From assembly GCF_015070375.1 (NCBI RefSeq), contig NZ_JADCLL010000003.1, positions 1 to 64,000 on the forward strand: 64,000 nucleotides of DNA. Direction: 5' to 3'. A program made the translations under genes and the position numbers. The notes beneath the pieces were generated by a model. It saw only the letters and a program-made list of their open reading frames with translations. It did not search any database and was not told where the DNA came from. The stretch's first letter is position 1; each line of letters begins with the position of its first letter. This DNA comes from Nocardioides kribbensis. Its GTDB lineage: Bacteria > Actinomycetota > Actinomycetes > Propionibacteriales > Nocardioidaceae. This document shows positions 49,452 through 58,147 of this stretch, one piece after another.

Positions 49452-49550
49452 GGGCGGAGACTCTACGGGCGGGCGCCGACCCGGCCGCAATCGCGCCCGG
49501 GCCGGGCCGCCGCGCCCCCGGCCGGGCCGAGGCGGGCCCGGGGCCGACCC

Positions 49551-49594
49551 AGCGCGGGCTCAGCGCGGGCTCAGGGCGGGCTCAGGGCGGGCTC
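49551..49594. repeat. 11-bp tandem repeats ahead of ychF
   Basis: AGCGCGGGCTC occurs twice, then AGGGCGGGCTC twice, between ychF and the flavin-type oxidase gene. The last unit runs into the stop codon of the latter (49593). The short spacer shows no other element I can support. Confidence 0.7.
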
Positions 49595-50093
49595 AGCGCA
49601 GGTCGACCTGCTCGTTGTCGCCCTCGATGCGCGAGCCGGTGAGCTTGGCCTTGACCAGGTTGGTCAGCGAGATGATCGTGCTGCCGCCCGGCGCCGACCA
49701 GTACTCCGCGGAGTCGGGGGTGACCTCGACGAGCACGTTCTCCGGGTTCTCCGGGCCGCCCTCGAGCCAGGAGTCGGTGAAGCTGCTCCACAGCTCCTTC
49801 AGCTTGGTCTCGTCGTTGACGACCGAGGCGGTGCCGGCCACCGAGACCCAGGAGCCGTTGTTGGAGTAGGACACGTTGACCCGGGAGTCGGCCACGAGGG
49901 CCTGGACCTTGTCGGAGCCGCGCTCGGCGATGAAGTAGAGGGTGCCGTCGAAGTCGACGTCCTGGGTGGCCATGGGCTTGCTGAGCAGCTTGCCGCTGGG
50001 GTCGAGGTAGGTCAGCATCGCGACCTTCGAGTCCTTCAGCAGCTCGACGACGCGCTGCTCCTGCTCGCTCGTGCTCTGGTCGTGGGCGCTCAT
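49593..50093 (-). CDS. Pyridoxamine 5'-phosphate oxidase-like (general stress protein 26-type) protein
   Basis: ATG 50091-50093 with AGGAGG 7 nt upstream gives 166 residues. The split beta-barrel of the PNPOx-like superfamily is recognisable: VAMLTYLDPSGKLLSKPMA (strand 1 and FMN-phosphate region), GTLYFIAERGSDKVQALVADSRVNVSYS and YWSAPGGSTIISLTNLVKAKL near the end. The length and KELWSSFTDSWLEGGPENP motif fit the general-stress-protein-26 group, which binds FMN or F420-like cofactors. The upstream frame in the phaC spacer is Pro/Arg-rich and not protein-like. It is divergent from phaC. Confidence 0.85.
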   Translation of the reverse strand: MSAHDQSTSEQEQRVVELLKDSKVAMLTYLDPSGKLLSKPMATQDVDFDGTLYFIAERGSDKVQALVADSRVNVSYSNNGSWVSVAGTASVVNDETKLKELWSSFTDSWLEGGPENPENVLVEVTPDSAEYWSAPGGSTIISLTNLVKAKLTGSRIEGDNEQVDLR

Positions 50094-50211
50094 GGTGCCT
50101 CCTGGGGATCGTGGGGCGGACAGGTCCTGCCCGCCCCTCGAACGTACGTCGACCCCGCGGCCCCCACCCTCACCCCGACGGGCCCCGCCCGGCCCGCCCC
50201 GCCCGACTGCG

Positions 50212-50247
50212 GACCCGCCCGCCGACCCGCCCGCCGACCCGCCCGCC
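50212..50247. repeat. 12-bp tandem repeats in the phaC upstream spacer
   Basis: Three perfect copies of GACCCGCCCGCC, with a degenerate fourth, lie in the 256-bp divergent spacer between the stress-protein gene and phaC. The spacer also contains a small dyad GTGTG-N8-CACAC about 40 bp upstream of phaC, a weak operator candidate. No clear promoter was recognised. Confidence 0.65.
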
Positions 50248-50349
50248 GACCGCCCATCCGACCGGGTGGTCCAGTCCGGTGTGGCACCAGTCACACTGGG
50301 CGCAGCAGGGCCGGCGTACGTCGGCCACGCCCAGCCGCTCGGAGGCACG

Positions 50350-52095
50350 ATGACCGATCTCAGCGCACGACCCGCCCGCGAGGCCGACCAGAGGATGCGC
50401 GAGGCCGGCGCCGCCGACGCCCCGGGCCCCGGCGAGCTCGCGACGCCCCTCGACCTGCTGCTCGCCGACGCCACGCGCGGCCCGCTGCGGCGGCTGCTGC
50501 CGGGCATGTCGGGGGTGCGCTTCGGGGTCGGGCTGGCCCGTCACCCGCGTCGGGTGGTCGTCCGCGTCGCCGGCCTGGGCGCCGAGCTGGCCAAGGTGCA
50601 GGTGGGCCGCTCCGAGCTGGCCCCGCACCCCAAGGACCGCCGCTTCAGCGACGAGGCGTGGGAGAAGAACCCCTTCTTCCGCCGCACCCTGCAGAGCTAC
50701 CTCGCCACGGGCGCGGCGCTGCGCGGCCTGGTCGCCGACGCGGGCCTCGACCACGGCGACGGCCAGCGGATGGGCTTCGTGGTCGACAACCTCGTGGAGG
50801 CCTCTGCGCCCACCAACAACCCCGCGCTCAACCCGAAGGTGCTCAAGCGGGTCATCGACACCGGCGGCGGCAACCTCGTGGCCGGCGGGCGGCGCTTCGT
50901 GCGCGACTTCGCCACCGCACCGCGGGTGCCCTCGATGGTGGAGGCCGACGCCTTCGAGGTGGGCGAGGACATCGCGGTGACGCCCGGCGAGGTGGTGCTG
51001 CGCACCGACGTCTTCGAGCTGATCCAGTACACCCCGCAGACCACCAAGGTGCGCTCGGTGCCGCTGCTCATCGTGCCGCCGACGATCAACAAGTACTACG
51101 TCATCGACCTCGCCCCCGACCGCAGCCTGGTCGAGCACCTCGTGCGCGCCGGGCAGCAGGTCTACTGCATCTCGTGGCGCAACCCCGACGCCCGCCACGC
51201 CGACTGGGGCCTCGACACCTACGGCCAGGCCATCGTGGAGGCGATGGGCGCCGCCCAGGACATCGCCCGCCAGGAGCAGGTCGCGATCCTCGGCATCTGC
51301 TCCGGCGGCATGCTCGCCTCGATGGTGATGGCCCACCTCGCCGCCACCGGCGACCTCGACCGGGTCGCGGCCTTCAGCCTCGCCGTGACCGTGCTCGACC
51401 AGTTCGAGGCCGGGCTGCCCAGCGCGCTGCTCTCGCACAAGGGCGCCGCCGCCTCGACCCGCGCCTCGCGGGAGAAGGGCTACCTCGACGGCGCCGCGCT
51501 GGCCGAGATCTTCGCCTGGCTGCGGCCCAACGACCTGATCTGGAACTACTGGGTCAACAACTACCTGATGGGCCACGCCCCCAAGGCCTTCGACATCCTC
51601 TACTGGAACGCCGACCCCGTGCGGATGACCGCCGCCATGCACCGCGACTTCATGGACCTCGCGATCCGCAACGCGCTCACCGAGCCCGACGGCTCCACGA
51701 TGCTCGGCTCGCCGGTCGACCTGGCCAAGGTCGACACCGACGCCTACGTCGTGGCCGGCATCGCCGACCACCTGTGCAAGTGGGAGTCGTGCTACCGCAC
51801 CACCCAGCTCTTCGGCGGCGAGACCCGCTTCGTGCTCTCCACCAGCGGCCACATCGCCGCCATGGTCAACCCGCCCGGCAACGAGAAGGCCAGCTTCCAG
51901 ACCGCCGAGGACAACCCCGACACGGCCGAGGCCTGGCTGACCGGGGCCCGCAAGGTGCGCGGCAGCTGGTGGGAGGACTACGCCGCCTGGCTGGCCGAGC
52001 GCACCGGCCCGGAGCGCAACCGGCCCCGCCGGCACGGCTCGGCCCGCTACGAGCCCGTGGGGGCCGCGCCCGGCGCCTACGTCCACGACCGGTGA
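50350..52095 (+). CDS. phaC: Class I-type poly(3-hydroxyalkanoate) synthase
   Basis: ATG 50350, preceded by GGAGG, gives 581 residues. The catalytic triad is visible: Cys317 in the lipase-like box GICSGGM, Asp473 (AGIADHLCKW) and His501 (TSGHIAAMVNPPG). Flanking family motifs include NPFFRRTLQSYLATG, PPTINKYYVIDLAPDRS, ISWRNPD and WNYWVNNYLMG. The spacing is very close to the well-studied class I synthases. The enzyme polymerises 3-hydroxyacyl-CoA into PHA at the granule surface. It is first in a run phaC-phaZ-acyl-CoA dehydrogenase with overlapping stop/start codons; no phaA, phaB or phasin gene lies in the window. Confidence 0.95.
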   Translation: MTDLSARPAREADQRMREAGAADAPGPGELATPLDLLLADATRGPLRRLLPGMSGVRFGVGLARHPRRVVVRVAGLGAELAKVQVGRSELAPHPKDRRFSDEAWEKNPFFRRTLQSYLATGAALRGLVADAGLDHGDGQRMGFVVDNLVEASAPTNNPALNPKVLKRVIDTGGGNLVAGGRRFVRDFATAPRVPSMVEADAFEVGEDIAVTPGEVVLRTDVFELIQYTPQTTKVRSVPLLIVPPTINKYYVIDLAPDRSLVEHLVRAGQQVYCISWRNPDARHADWGLDTYGQAIVEAMGAAQDIARQEQVAILGICSGGMLASMVMAHLAATGDLDRVAAFSLAVTVLDQFEAGLPSALLSHKGAAASTRASREKGYLDGAALAEIFAWLRPNDLIWNYWVNNYLMGHAPKAFDILYWNADPVRMTAAMHRDFMDLAIRNALTEPDGSTMLGSPVDLAKVDTDAYVVAGIADHLCKWESCYRTTQLFGGETRFVLSTSGHIAAMVNPPGNEKASFQTAEDNPDTAEAWLTGARKVRGSWWEDYAAWLAERTGPERNRPRRHGSARYEPVGAAPGAYVHDR

Positions 52096-52991
52096 GCCCC
52101 ACGATGGCGACCCGGGGCCCCGGCGGGCCCGGCGGCCCGCGCGCCGACGACCGCGGCCCGGCCGCCCCCGACCGGATCCGCACCATCGCCGTACGCCGCA
52201 TCCCGGTGCGGGTCTCCGTGCGCCCGGGCACCGGCGCGCTGACCGGCGAGCCGCCGCTGCTGCTGTGCAACGGCATCGGGGCCAGCCTGGAGGCGCTCCA
52301 GCCGCTGGTGGACTCCCTCGACCCCCGGCGCGGGGTGGTGCGCTTCGACGTGCCCGGCGTCGGGGGGTCGCCGGCGCCGCCGGTGCCCTACACGATGGCC
52401 GGCATCGCCTCCTGGCTCACCGCGCTCATGGACCGCCTGGGCCACCGGCGCTTCGACGTGCTCGGTCTCTCCTGGGGCGGCGGGCTGGCGCAGCAGCTGG
52501 CCTTCCAGTCGCCGCGACGGGTGCGCCACGTCGTGCTCGTGGCCACCGGCACCGGCTCGCTGATGGTGCCCGCCCACCCGCGGGTGCTCTCGCGGATGCT
52601 CACCCCCAAGCGTCACCGCGACGCGGGCTACGCCGCCTCGATCGCCGGCGACATCTACGGCGGCACCATGCGCACCGACCCCGCCCGTGGCGCCGCCCTG
52701 CTGCACGAGGCCACCCGCAGCGGCCCCCGCCGCGGCTACTACCTCCAGCTGCTCGCCGGCGCGGGCTGGTCGAGCCTGCCCGCGCTGCCCCTCCTGCGCC
52801 AGCGGGTGCTGGTGATGGCCGGCGACGACGACCCGATCATCCCGCTGGTCAACGCCCGCGTCATCGCCCGCCTCGTGCCGCGCTCGCAGCTGCACGTCTA
52901 CCGTGGCGGCCACCTGGGGATCCTCACCGAGAGCGACGAGCTGGCCCCGCTGATCGACCACTTCCTCGACGACCAGGAGCCCGACCGATGA
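52092..52991 (+). CDS. phaZ: Intracellular medium-chain-type PHA depolymerase
   Basis: GTG 52092-52094 overlaps phaC's stop codon; an in-frame ATG at 52104 is the alternative start. The 299-residue alpha/beta-hydrolase has LCNGIGASLE (oxyanion region), nucleophile Ser127 in GLSWGG, AGDDDPIIPLVNAR carrying the acid residue, and GGHLGILTES with the His. This set is characteristic of pseudomonad-type intracellular mcl-PHA depolymerase PhaZ rather than a generic esterase. It releases 3-hydroxyacids from granules. Its coupling to phaC means synthesis and mobilisation enzymes are made together. Stop codon overlaps the ATG of the next gene. Confidence 0.87.
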   Translation: MSPTMATRGPGGPGGPRADDRGPAAPDRIRTIAVRRIPVRVSVRPGTGALTGEPPLLLCNGIGASLEALQPLVDSLDPRRGVVRFDVPGVGGSPAPPVPYTMAGIASWLTALMDRLGHRRFDVLGLSWGGGLAQQLAFQSPRRVRHVVLVATGTGSLMVPAHPRVLSRMLTPKRHRDAGYAASIAGDIYGGTMRTDPARGAALLHEATRSGPRRGYYLQLLAGAGWSSLPALPLLRQRVLVMAGDDDPIIPLVNARVIARLVPRSQLHVYRGGHLGILTESDELAPLIDHFLDDQEPDR

Positions 52992-54310
52992 GCACCCCTC
53001 CCCCCACCTCCGGCACCGCGACCTCCGGCACCACGACCTCCGGCACCGCCACCGAGCACGCGGCCGAGGCCGCGGCACGGCCCGACGGCGACCTCAGCGG
53101 AGACCCGAGCACCACCGGCCTGGAGGGCGTGGAGCTCACCGACTCCCCCTTCTCGGACTTCCTCGGCTTCGAGCTGCTGCTCGAGGACGACGACCGCGAG
53201 CTGCTCGGCCGGGTGCGCGCCTTCATGAACCGCGAGGTCGAGCCGGTCATCAACGAGCACTGGACGCGCGGGGAGTTCCCCCACGAGCTGGTGCAGGGCA
53301 TCGCCGACCTCGGCATCGCCGGCCTGGCCTACGACGCCCCGGGCTGCCCCGCCCGCGGCGCACTGGTCGACGGCCTCGTGGCCATGGAGCTGAGCCGCGT
53401 CGACCCCTCCATCGGCACCTTCATGGGCGTGCACGGCGGGCTGGCCATGGGCTCGATCGCGCTGTGCGGCTCCCCCGAGCAGCAGCAGCGGTGGCTGCCG
53501 GCGATGGCGCGCCTGGAGCTCATCGGCGCCTTCGGCCTCACCGAGCCCGAGACGGGCTCGGCCATCTCCCAGGGGCTGTCGACCACAGCGCGCCGCGACG
53601 GCGACGCCTGGGTGCTCAACGGCGAGAAGAAGTGGATCGGCAACGCCTCCTTCGCCGACCTCGTGGTCGTCTGGGCCCGCGACGAGGACGACGGCCAGGT
53701 CAAGGGCTTCGTGGTCGAGAAGGACACCGAGGGCATGACCTTCGACGTGCAGCGCGACAAGATCGCCCTGCGCGTGGTGCAGAACGCCGAGATCCACCTG
53801 CGCGACGTGCGGGTGCCGGAGGAGAACCGGCTGCAGGAGGCCCACTCCTTCCACGACACCTCCCAGGTGCTGCGGGTGACCCGCATGGGCGTGGCCTGGC
53901 AGGCCGCCGGCTGCGCGCGCGGCGCCTACGAGCACGCGCTGCGCTACACCAAGGCTCGCGAGCAGTTCGGGCGCCCGATCGCGTCCTTCCAGATGGTGCA
54001 GGACCTGCTGGTCAAGATGCTCTCCAACGTCACCGCCTCCACCGCGATGAACGTGCGCGCCTCGCAGCTGCAGGTCGCCGGTCTGCTGCGCGACGAGCAC
54101 GCCTCGCTGTGCAAGGTCCACAGCACCGTGCGGATGCGCGAGACCGTCGGCTGGGCCCGCGAGGTGCTCGGCGGCAACGGGATCCTGCTCGAGCACCACG
54201 TGGGCCGCTTCGTCGCCGACGCCGAGGCCATCTACTCCTACGAGGGCACCCGCGAGATCAACACCCTCATCGTCGGTCGCGCGATCACCGGCGAGAGCGC
54301 CTTCGTCTGA
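52988..54310 (+). CDS. Acyl-CoA dehydrogenase, glutaryl-CoA dehydrogenase-like
   Basis: ATG 52988 (ATGA overlap with phaZ) gives 440 residues. A roughly 40-residue Thr/Ser/Pro/Gly-rich N-terminal tail precedes a full acyl-CoA dehydrogenase. Conserved parts are FGLTEPETGSAISQG, WIGNASFADLVVVWAR, FGRPIASFQMVQDLL and the terminal IYSYEGTREINTLIVGRAITG, which carries the catalytic Glu and follows the glutaryl-CoA dehydrogenase pattern. An Arg corresponding to the glutaryl carboxylate ligand cannot be confirmed by eye, so the substrate is open. In an operon with phaC and phaZ, oxidation of an acyl-CoA released from, or destined for, PHA is a reasonable role. Confidence 0.87.
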   Translation: MSTPPPTSGTATSGTTTSGTATEHAAEAAARPDGDLSGDPSTTGLEGVELTDSPFSDFLGFELLLEDDDRELLGRVRAFMNREVEPVINEHWTRGEFPHELVQGIADLGIAGLAYDAPGCPARGALVDGLVAMELSRVDPSIGTFMGVHGGLAMGSIALCGSPEQQQRWLPAMARLELIGAFGLTEPETGSAISQGLSTTARRDGDAWVLNGEKKWIGNASFADLVVVWARDEDDGQVKGFVVEKDTEGMTFDVQRDKIALRVVQNAEIHLRDVRVPEENRLQEAHSFHDTSQVLRVTRMGVAWQAAGCARGAYEHALRYTKAREQFGRPIASFQMVQDLLVKMLSNVTASTAMNVRASQLQVAGLLRDEHASLCKVHSTVRMRETVGWAREVLGGNGILLEHHVGRFVADAEAIYSYEGTREINTLIVGRAITGESAFV

Positions 54311-54460
54311 CGGGCGCGCCGCGCCGGCGGTGCGAGCGGAGGCCTCGCACGAGCGGGTCGAGGCCGGGCGGGTCGCGCAGGTGGGTCCCGCGGGCGGGTC
54401 CCGCGGGCGCGTCGGGGCCGCCCGAGCGATGGCGCGCAGGTGGTGCGTAGGTTCGGTCCC

Positions 54461-55675
54461 ATGAGCCACGCACCCGTCCTGCGACCGATCCGCGACGACT
54501 TCCCGGCGCTGTCGCTGGGGGTGGCCCACTTCGACGGGCCGGGCGGCTCGCAGGTGCCGCGCGCGGTGGCCGACGCCGTCGCGGGCGCGATGACCGCGGG
54601 CCTCGGACAGCGTGGGAGCGACACCGCCACGGAGCGTCGTACCCAGGCGGTGGTGGCAGACGCCCGGGCCGCCGCCGGCGACCTGCTCGGCGCCGACCCG
54701 GCCGGCGTCGTCTTCGGCCGCTCGATGACCCAGCTGACCTTCGACCTGGCCCGCACGCTCGCGCGCGGGTGGGCGCCCGGCGACGAGGTGGTGGTCAGCC
54801 GCCTCGACCACGACGCCAACGTCAGGCCCTGGGTCATCGCCGCCGAGCGCGCCGGCGCCACCGTGCGCTGGCTCGACCTCGACCCCGTCACCGGCGAGCT
54901 CGACGACCCCGCCACCGCCATCGGCCCCCGCACCCGGCTGGTCGCGGTCACCGCGGCGTCCAACCTGATCGGCACCCGCCCCGACGTCGCCGCCGTCACC
55001 CGGGCCGCCCGCGAGGTCGGGGCGCTGTCGTACGTCGACGCCGTCCACCTGGTGCCCCACGCGGCCGTCGACGCGACCGCCCTCGGCGCCGACGTCGTCG
55101 TCTGCTCGCCCTACAAGCTCTTCGGTCCGCACCTCGGCGTGCTCGCCGCGCCGCCCGCGCTGCTGGAGCGGCTGCACCCCGACAAGCTGCTCCCCTCGAC
55201 CGATGCCGTGCCGGAGCGCTTCGAGCTCGGCACGCTGCCCTACGAGCTGCTGGCCGGCGTCACCGCCGCCGTGGACTACGTCGCCGGTCTCGTCGAGGCC
55301 TCCTCGGTGCCCGCCGAGCTGACCCGGCGCGAGCGGGTCGTGGCCTCGATGGGCGCCGTCGAGCGCCACGAGGAGACGCTGCTGGCCCGGCTGCTCGACG
55401 GTCTCGCCGCGCTGCCCGGCGTCACGCTCGTCGGCTCCCCGGCCCACCGCACGCCCACCGTGCTCTTCTCCGTCGCCTGCCACCCCGGACCCCGTGTGCA
55501 CGCCCACCTCGGGGCGCTCGGCGTCAACGCCCCCGCCGGCAACTTCTACGCCCTCGAGACCTCCCGGCGCCTCGGGCTCGGCGACGAGGGGGCCGTGCGC
55601 GCCGGGCTCGCGGCCTACAGCAGCGACGACGACGTCGACCGGCTGCTGGCCGGGGTCTCCGCGCTGGTGCGCTGA
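54461..55675 (+). CDS. Class V aminotransferase, cysteine desulfurase-like (VC1184 type)
   Basis: ATG 54461 gives 404 residues. The fold-type I PLP enzyme has the PLP lysine Lys219 in SPYKLFGPHLG, with an Asp-x-x-His-like VDAVHLVPH preceding, and the N-terminal HFDGPGGSQVPRAVADA that marks the VC1184 subfamily of cysteine-desulfurase-like proteins. No conserved Cys lies in the expected catalytic loop by eye, so true desulfurase activity is uncertain; a lyase or aminotransferase role on an amino acid is possible. It is monocistronic between the PHA operon and xthA. Confidence 0.85.
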   Translation: MSHAPVLRPIRDDFPALSLGVAHFDGPGGSQVPRAVADAVAGAMTAGLGQRGSDTATERRTQAVVADARAAAGDLLGADPAGVVFGRSMTQLTFDLARTLARGWAPGDEVVVSRLDHDANVRPWVIAAERAGATVRWLDLDPVTGELDDPATAIGPRTRLVAVTAASNLIGTRPDVAAVTRAAREVGALSYVDAVHLVPHAAVDATALGADVVVCSPYKLFGPHLGVLAAPPALLERLHPDKLLPSTDAVPERFELGTLPYELLAGVTAAVDYVAGLVEASSVPAELTRRERVVASMGAVERHEETLLARLLDGLAALPGVTLVGSPAHRTPTVLFSVACHPGPRVHAHLGALGVNAPAGNFYALETSRRLGLGDEGAVRAGLAAYSSDDDVDRLLAGVSALVR

Positions 55676-55791
55676 CCGGCTGGGGCGCCGACCAGCTGGA
55701 GCGCTGACCCGGCGGCGTACCGACCCGGGCCCGCCGGACCGGGGCCCACCCGGGCGCCCGCGGCGTCGGTGGCGGCGCCTAGGTTGTCAGG

Positions 55792-56562
55792 GTGCGCCTC
55801 GCGACCTGGAACGTCAACTCCCTCCGCTCCCGCATCGAGCGCGTCGAGGCCTTCGTGCAGCGCCACGACGTCGACGTGCTGGCCCTGCAGGAGACCAAGG
55901 CCCGCGAGGAGCAGCTGCCGCTGATGGGGCTGCAGTCGCTGGGCTACGAGGTGGCCTCGGTCGGCTACAGCCAGTGGAACGGCGTGGCCCTGCTCAGCCG
56001 CGTCGGCCTCGAGGACGTGCAGGTCGGCTTCGAGGGCATGCCGGGCTACGGCGACCCCGTGGCGCCCGAGGCCCGCGCGATCGGCGCCGTCTGCGGCGGG
56101 GTGCGGGTGTGGTCGCTCTACGTGCCCAACGGCCGCAAGCCCGACGACCCGCACTACGTCTACAAGCTCGACTGGCTGGCGCGGCTGCGCGAGGCCTCCC
56201 GCTCCTGGCTGGGCGAGGACACCGCGCTGGTCGGCGACTGGAACATCGCGCCGCTCGACTCCGACGTCTTCGACATCGAGCAGTTCCGCCGCTCCACCCA
56301 CGTCACCCCGCCCGAGCGCGCGGCCTTCCAGGGCTTCCTCGACGACGGCTACGCCGAGGTCACCCGCGAGCACGCCCCCGGCTACACCTACTGGGACTAC
56401 TACCGCCAGCGCTTCGAGCGCGACCGCGGCCTGAAGATCGACTTCGTCCTCGGCTCCCCCGGCCTGGCCGCCCGCACCACCGGCGCCTTCATCGACCGCG
56501 ATGAGCGCGCCGGCACCGGCGCCTCCGACCACGCCCCCGTCGTCGTCGACCTCGCCGACTGA
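55792..56562 (+). CDS. xthA: Exodeoxyribonuclease III
   Basis: GTG 55792 (VRLATWNVNSLRSR) gives 256 residues, the standard length. The EEP-fold motifs are complete: WNVNSLRSR, LQETKAREEQLP, SLYVPNGRKPDDPHY, GDWNIAPLDSDV with the catalytic Asp/Asn, KIDFVLGSP and the terminal GASDHAPVVVDL. It is a Mg2+-dependent AP endonuclease/3'-exonuclease of base-excision repair. No leader or operon partner is visible. Its stop codon is followed by the 460-bp spacer that contains the duplicated 91-bp palindromic elements. Confidence 0.95.
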   Translation: MRLATWNVNSLRSRIERVEAFVQRHDVDVLALQETKAREEQLPLMGLQSLGYEVASVGYSQWNGVALLSRVGLEDVQVGFEGMPGYGDPVAPEARAIGAVCGGVRVWSLYVPNGRKPDDPHYVYKLDWLARLREASRSWLGEDTALVGDWNIAPLDSDVFDIEQFRRSTHVTPPERAAFQGFLDDGYAEVTREHAPGYTYWDYYRQRFERDRGLKIDFVLGSPGLAARTTGAFIDRDERAGTGASDHAPVVVDLAD

Positions 56563-56620
56563 GCCCCACCTGCCCCGGCCGGCCCCGCGCGCGAGCCGCC
56601 CCCTCCAGCCCCTCCTGTCA

Positions 56621-56711
56621 CACCGGTCGGCCCGGACCCGCACCTGTCGGCCCGTGCGTCGGCCGACCGGTGCGGGTTTCACCAGCCGGCCGGTGAAACC
56701 CGCGACCGCCC
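56621..56711. repeat. 91-bp palindromic repeat, copy 1
   Basis: This copy starts CACCGGTCGGCCCGGACCCG and contains two internal dyads. The first is CCCGCACC...GGTGCGGG, the stem of copy 2 with a few substitutions. The second is GGGTTTCACC/GGTGAAACCC (10-bp perfect arms, 8-nt loop). A second copy with about five differences is at 56878-56968, and the pair flanks the xthA-rmuC spacer 56563-57025, where no gene is supported. Confidence 0.85.
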
Positions 56712-56877
56712 CGCCGCGTGACGCCCCGCGGAGGTCGCCGTACCGGAGGCTCCGGCCGGAAATGGCGCCAGACGACGACCCCGGGGCCGGCCGAGCTGTC
56801 GTAAGCCGCCACTTCCCGCACCCCACCGCGCGCCCCGGGGGACGTCGAGCGCCGAGCCCCACCCGTCACCTCAGCCC

Positions 56878-56968
56878 CACCGGTCGGCCCGGACCCGCAC
56901 CTGTCGGCCCACGCGTCGGCCGACAGGTGCGGGTTTCGCCAGCCGACCGGTGAAACCCGCGACCGCCC
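56878..56968. repeat. 91-bp palindromic repeat, copy 2
   Basis: Same element as 56621-56711. Here the first stem is perfect: CCCGCACCTGTCGGC pairs with GCCGACAGGTGCGGG around a 10-nt loop; the second stem GGGTTTC...GAAACCC is shorter. It ends 57 bp before the rmuC start. Between the copies, 56712-56877 is ordinary GC-rich sequence. Confidence 0.85.
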
Positions 56969-57025
56969 GCGACCACCCCCGCCCGTCCCCACCCCACTGT
57001 CGGTGGCGTACCGCATGCTGCGGGC

Positions 57026-58102
57026 ATGGAGATCACGACGGTGCTGGGGGTGCTCGGGGCGGGGCTGGTGCTGGGGCTGGGCCTCGGGGTGGCCCTGGGG
57101 GTGCTGTGGGCCCGGTCGCGGCCCGAGCACGTGGGCGCGCTGGGCCAGGGGCTGGTGGAGCAGGCCGAGGTGATGCAGGGGCTCGACCGGCTCAGCGACC
57201 AGCTGGTCGACCTGGAGCACCAGCGCGCGACGTGGCAGGGCCAGCTGCGCGAGCAGGTGGCCGACGTGCGCCACTCCACCGACGTGCTGCGCCGCGAGAC
57301 CCAGTCGCTGTCCACGGCGCTGCGCAAGCCGCAGGTGCGCGGGCGCTGGGGCGAGCTGCACCTGCGCCGCGCCGTCGAGCTGGCCGGCCTGGTCGACCGG
57401 TGCGACTTCAGCGAGCAGCACCGCCTCGACGACGGCGCACGACGCCCCGACCTGGTGGTGCACCTGGTCGGCGAGCGCCACGTCGTCATCGACGCCAAGG
57501 TCCCGCTCGACGCCTACCTCGACGCCACCTCCACCGACGACGAGACCGAGCACGCCGCCCACCTCCAGCGCCACGCCCGCCAGCTGCGGGCCCACGTGGC
57601 GCTGCTGTCGTCGAAGGCCTACTGGCGCTCGCTGCCCGAGACCCCGGAGTTCGTGGTGCTCTTCGTGCCGGCCGAGTCGTTCCTGGCCGCCGCGCTCCAG
57701 GCCGACCCCGGGCTCATCGAGCACGCCGCCGAGCGGCAGGTCGTGCTGGCCACCCCGACCACCCTCATCGCGCTGCTGCGCACCGTGGCCCACGGCTGGA
57801 GCCACGAGGTGCTCGCCGAGCGGGCCGCCGAGATCCACCGCCTCGGGCGCGACCTGCACTCCCGGGTCGCCACGCTGGGCGGCCACCTCGACCACGTCGG
57901 CCGCTCCCTCAACGCCGCGGTGGGCCACTACAACTCCGCGGTCGGCTCGCTGGAGTCGCGCGTGCTCGTCACCACCCGCCGCTTCGCCGACCTGGGTGTC
58001 ACCGACGACCCGCTGCCGACGCCGCGCACCGTGGAGCTGCGCGCCGTCGACCGGCGCGCCGCCCCCGAGGAGCCCGACGAGCGCCCTAGCGTGGCGTGGT
58101 GA
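57026..58102 (+). CDS. rmuC: DNA recombination protein RmuC
   Basis: ATG 57026 gives 358 residues: an N-terminal TM helix (about 7-27), a short coiled coil (about 45-90) and the RmuC core, recognisable by LSTALRKPQVRGRWGELHLRRAVELAGL, HVVIDAKVPLDAYL, the SSKAYWRSLPETPEFVVLFVP block and VGRSLNAAVGHYNSAVGSLESRVL. It is somewhat shorter than E. coli RmuC because the coil is reduced, as in other actinobacteria. The predicted function is a membrane-tethered nuclease-like factor that limits inversions at short inverted repeats. A DUF6542-like gene follows 45 bp downstream. Confidence 0.93.
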   Translation: MEITTVLGVLGAGLVLGLGLGVALGVLWARSRPEHVGALGQGLVEQAEVMQGLDRLSDQLVDLEHQRATWQGQLREQVADVRHSTDVLRRETQSLSTALRKPQVRGRWGELHLRRAVELAGLVDRCDFSEQHRLDDGARRPDLVVHLVGERHVVIDAKVPLDAYLDATSTDDETEHAAHLQRHARQLRAHVALLSSKAYWRSLPETPEFVVLFVPAESFLAAALQADPGLIEHAAERQVVLATPTTLIALLRTVAHGWSHEVLAERAAEIHRLGRDLHSRVATLGGHLDHVGRSLNAAVGHYNSAVGSLESRVLVTTRRFADLGVTDDPLPTPRTVELRAVDRRAAPEEPDERPSVAW

Positions 58103-58147
58103 CCGGTCGCTCCCGGCCCGTCACCGAGGCAGTGAGGTGATCAGGCG

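Noticed and set aside
48540..52091. Long plus-strand frame running through ychF antisense into the phaZ frame
   Set aside because: Only the part from 52092 is protein-like; the rest is antisense to ychF and out of frame with phaC.
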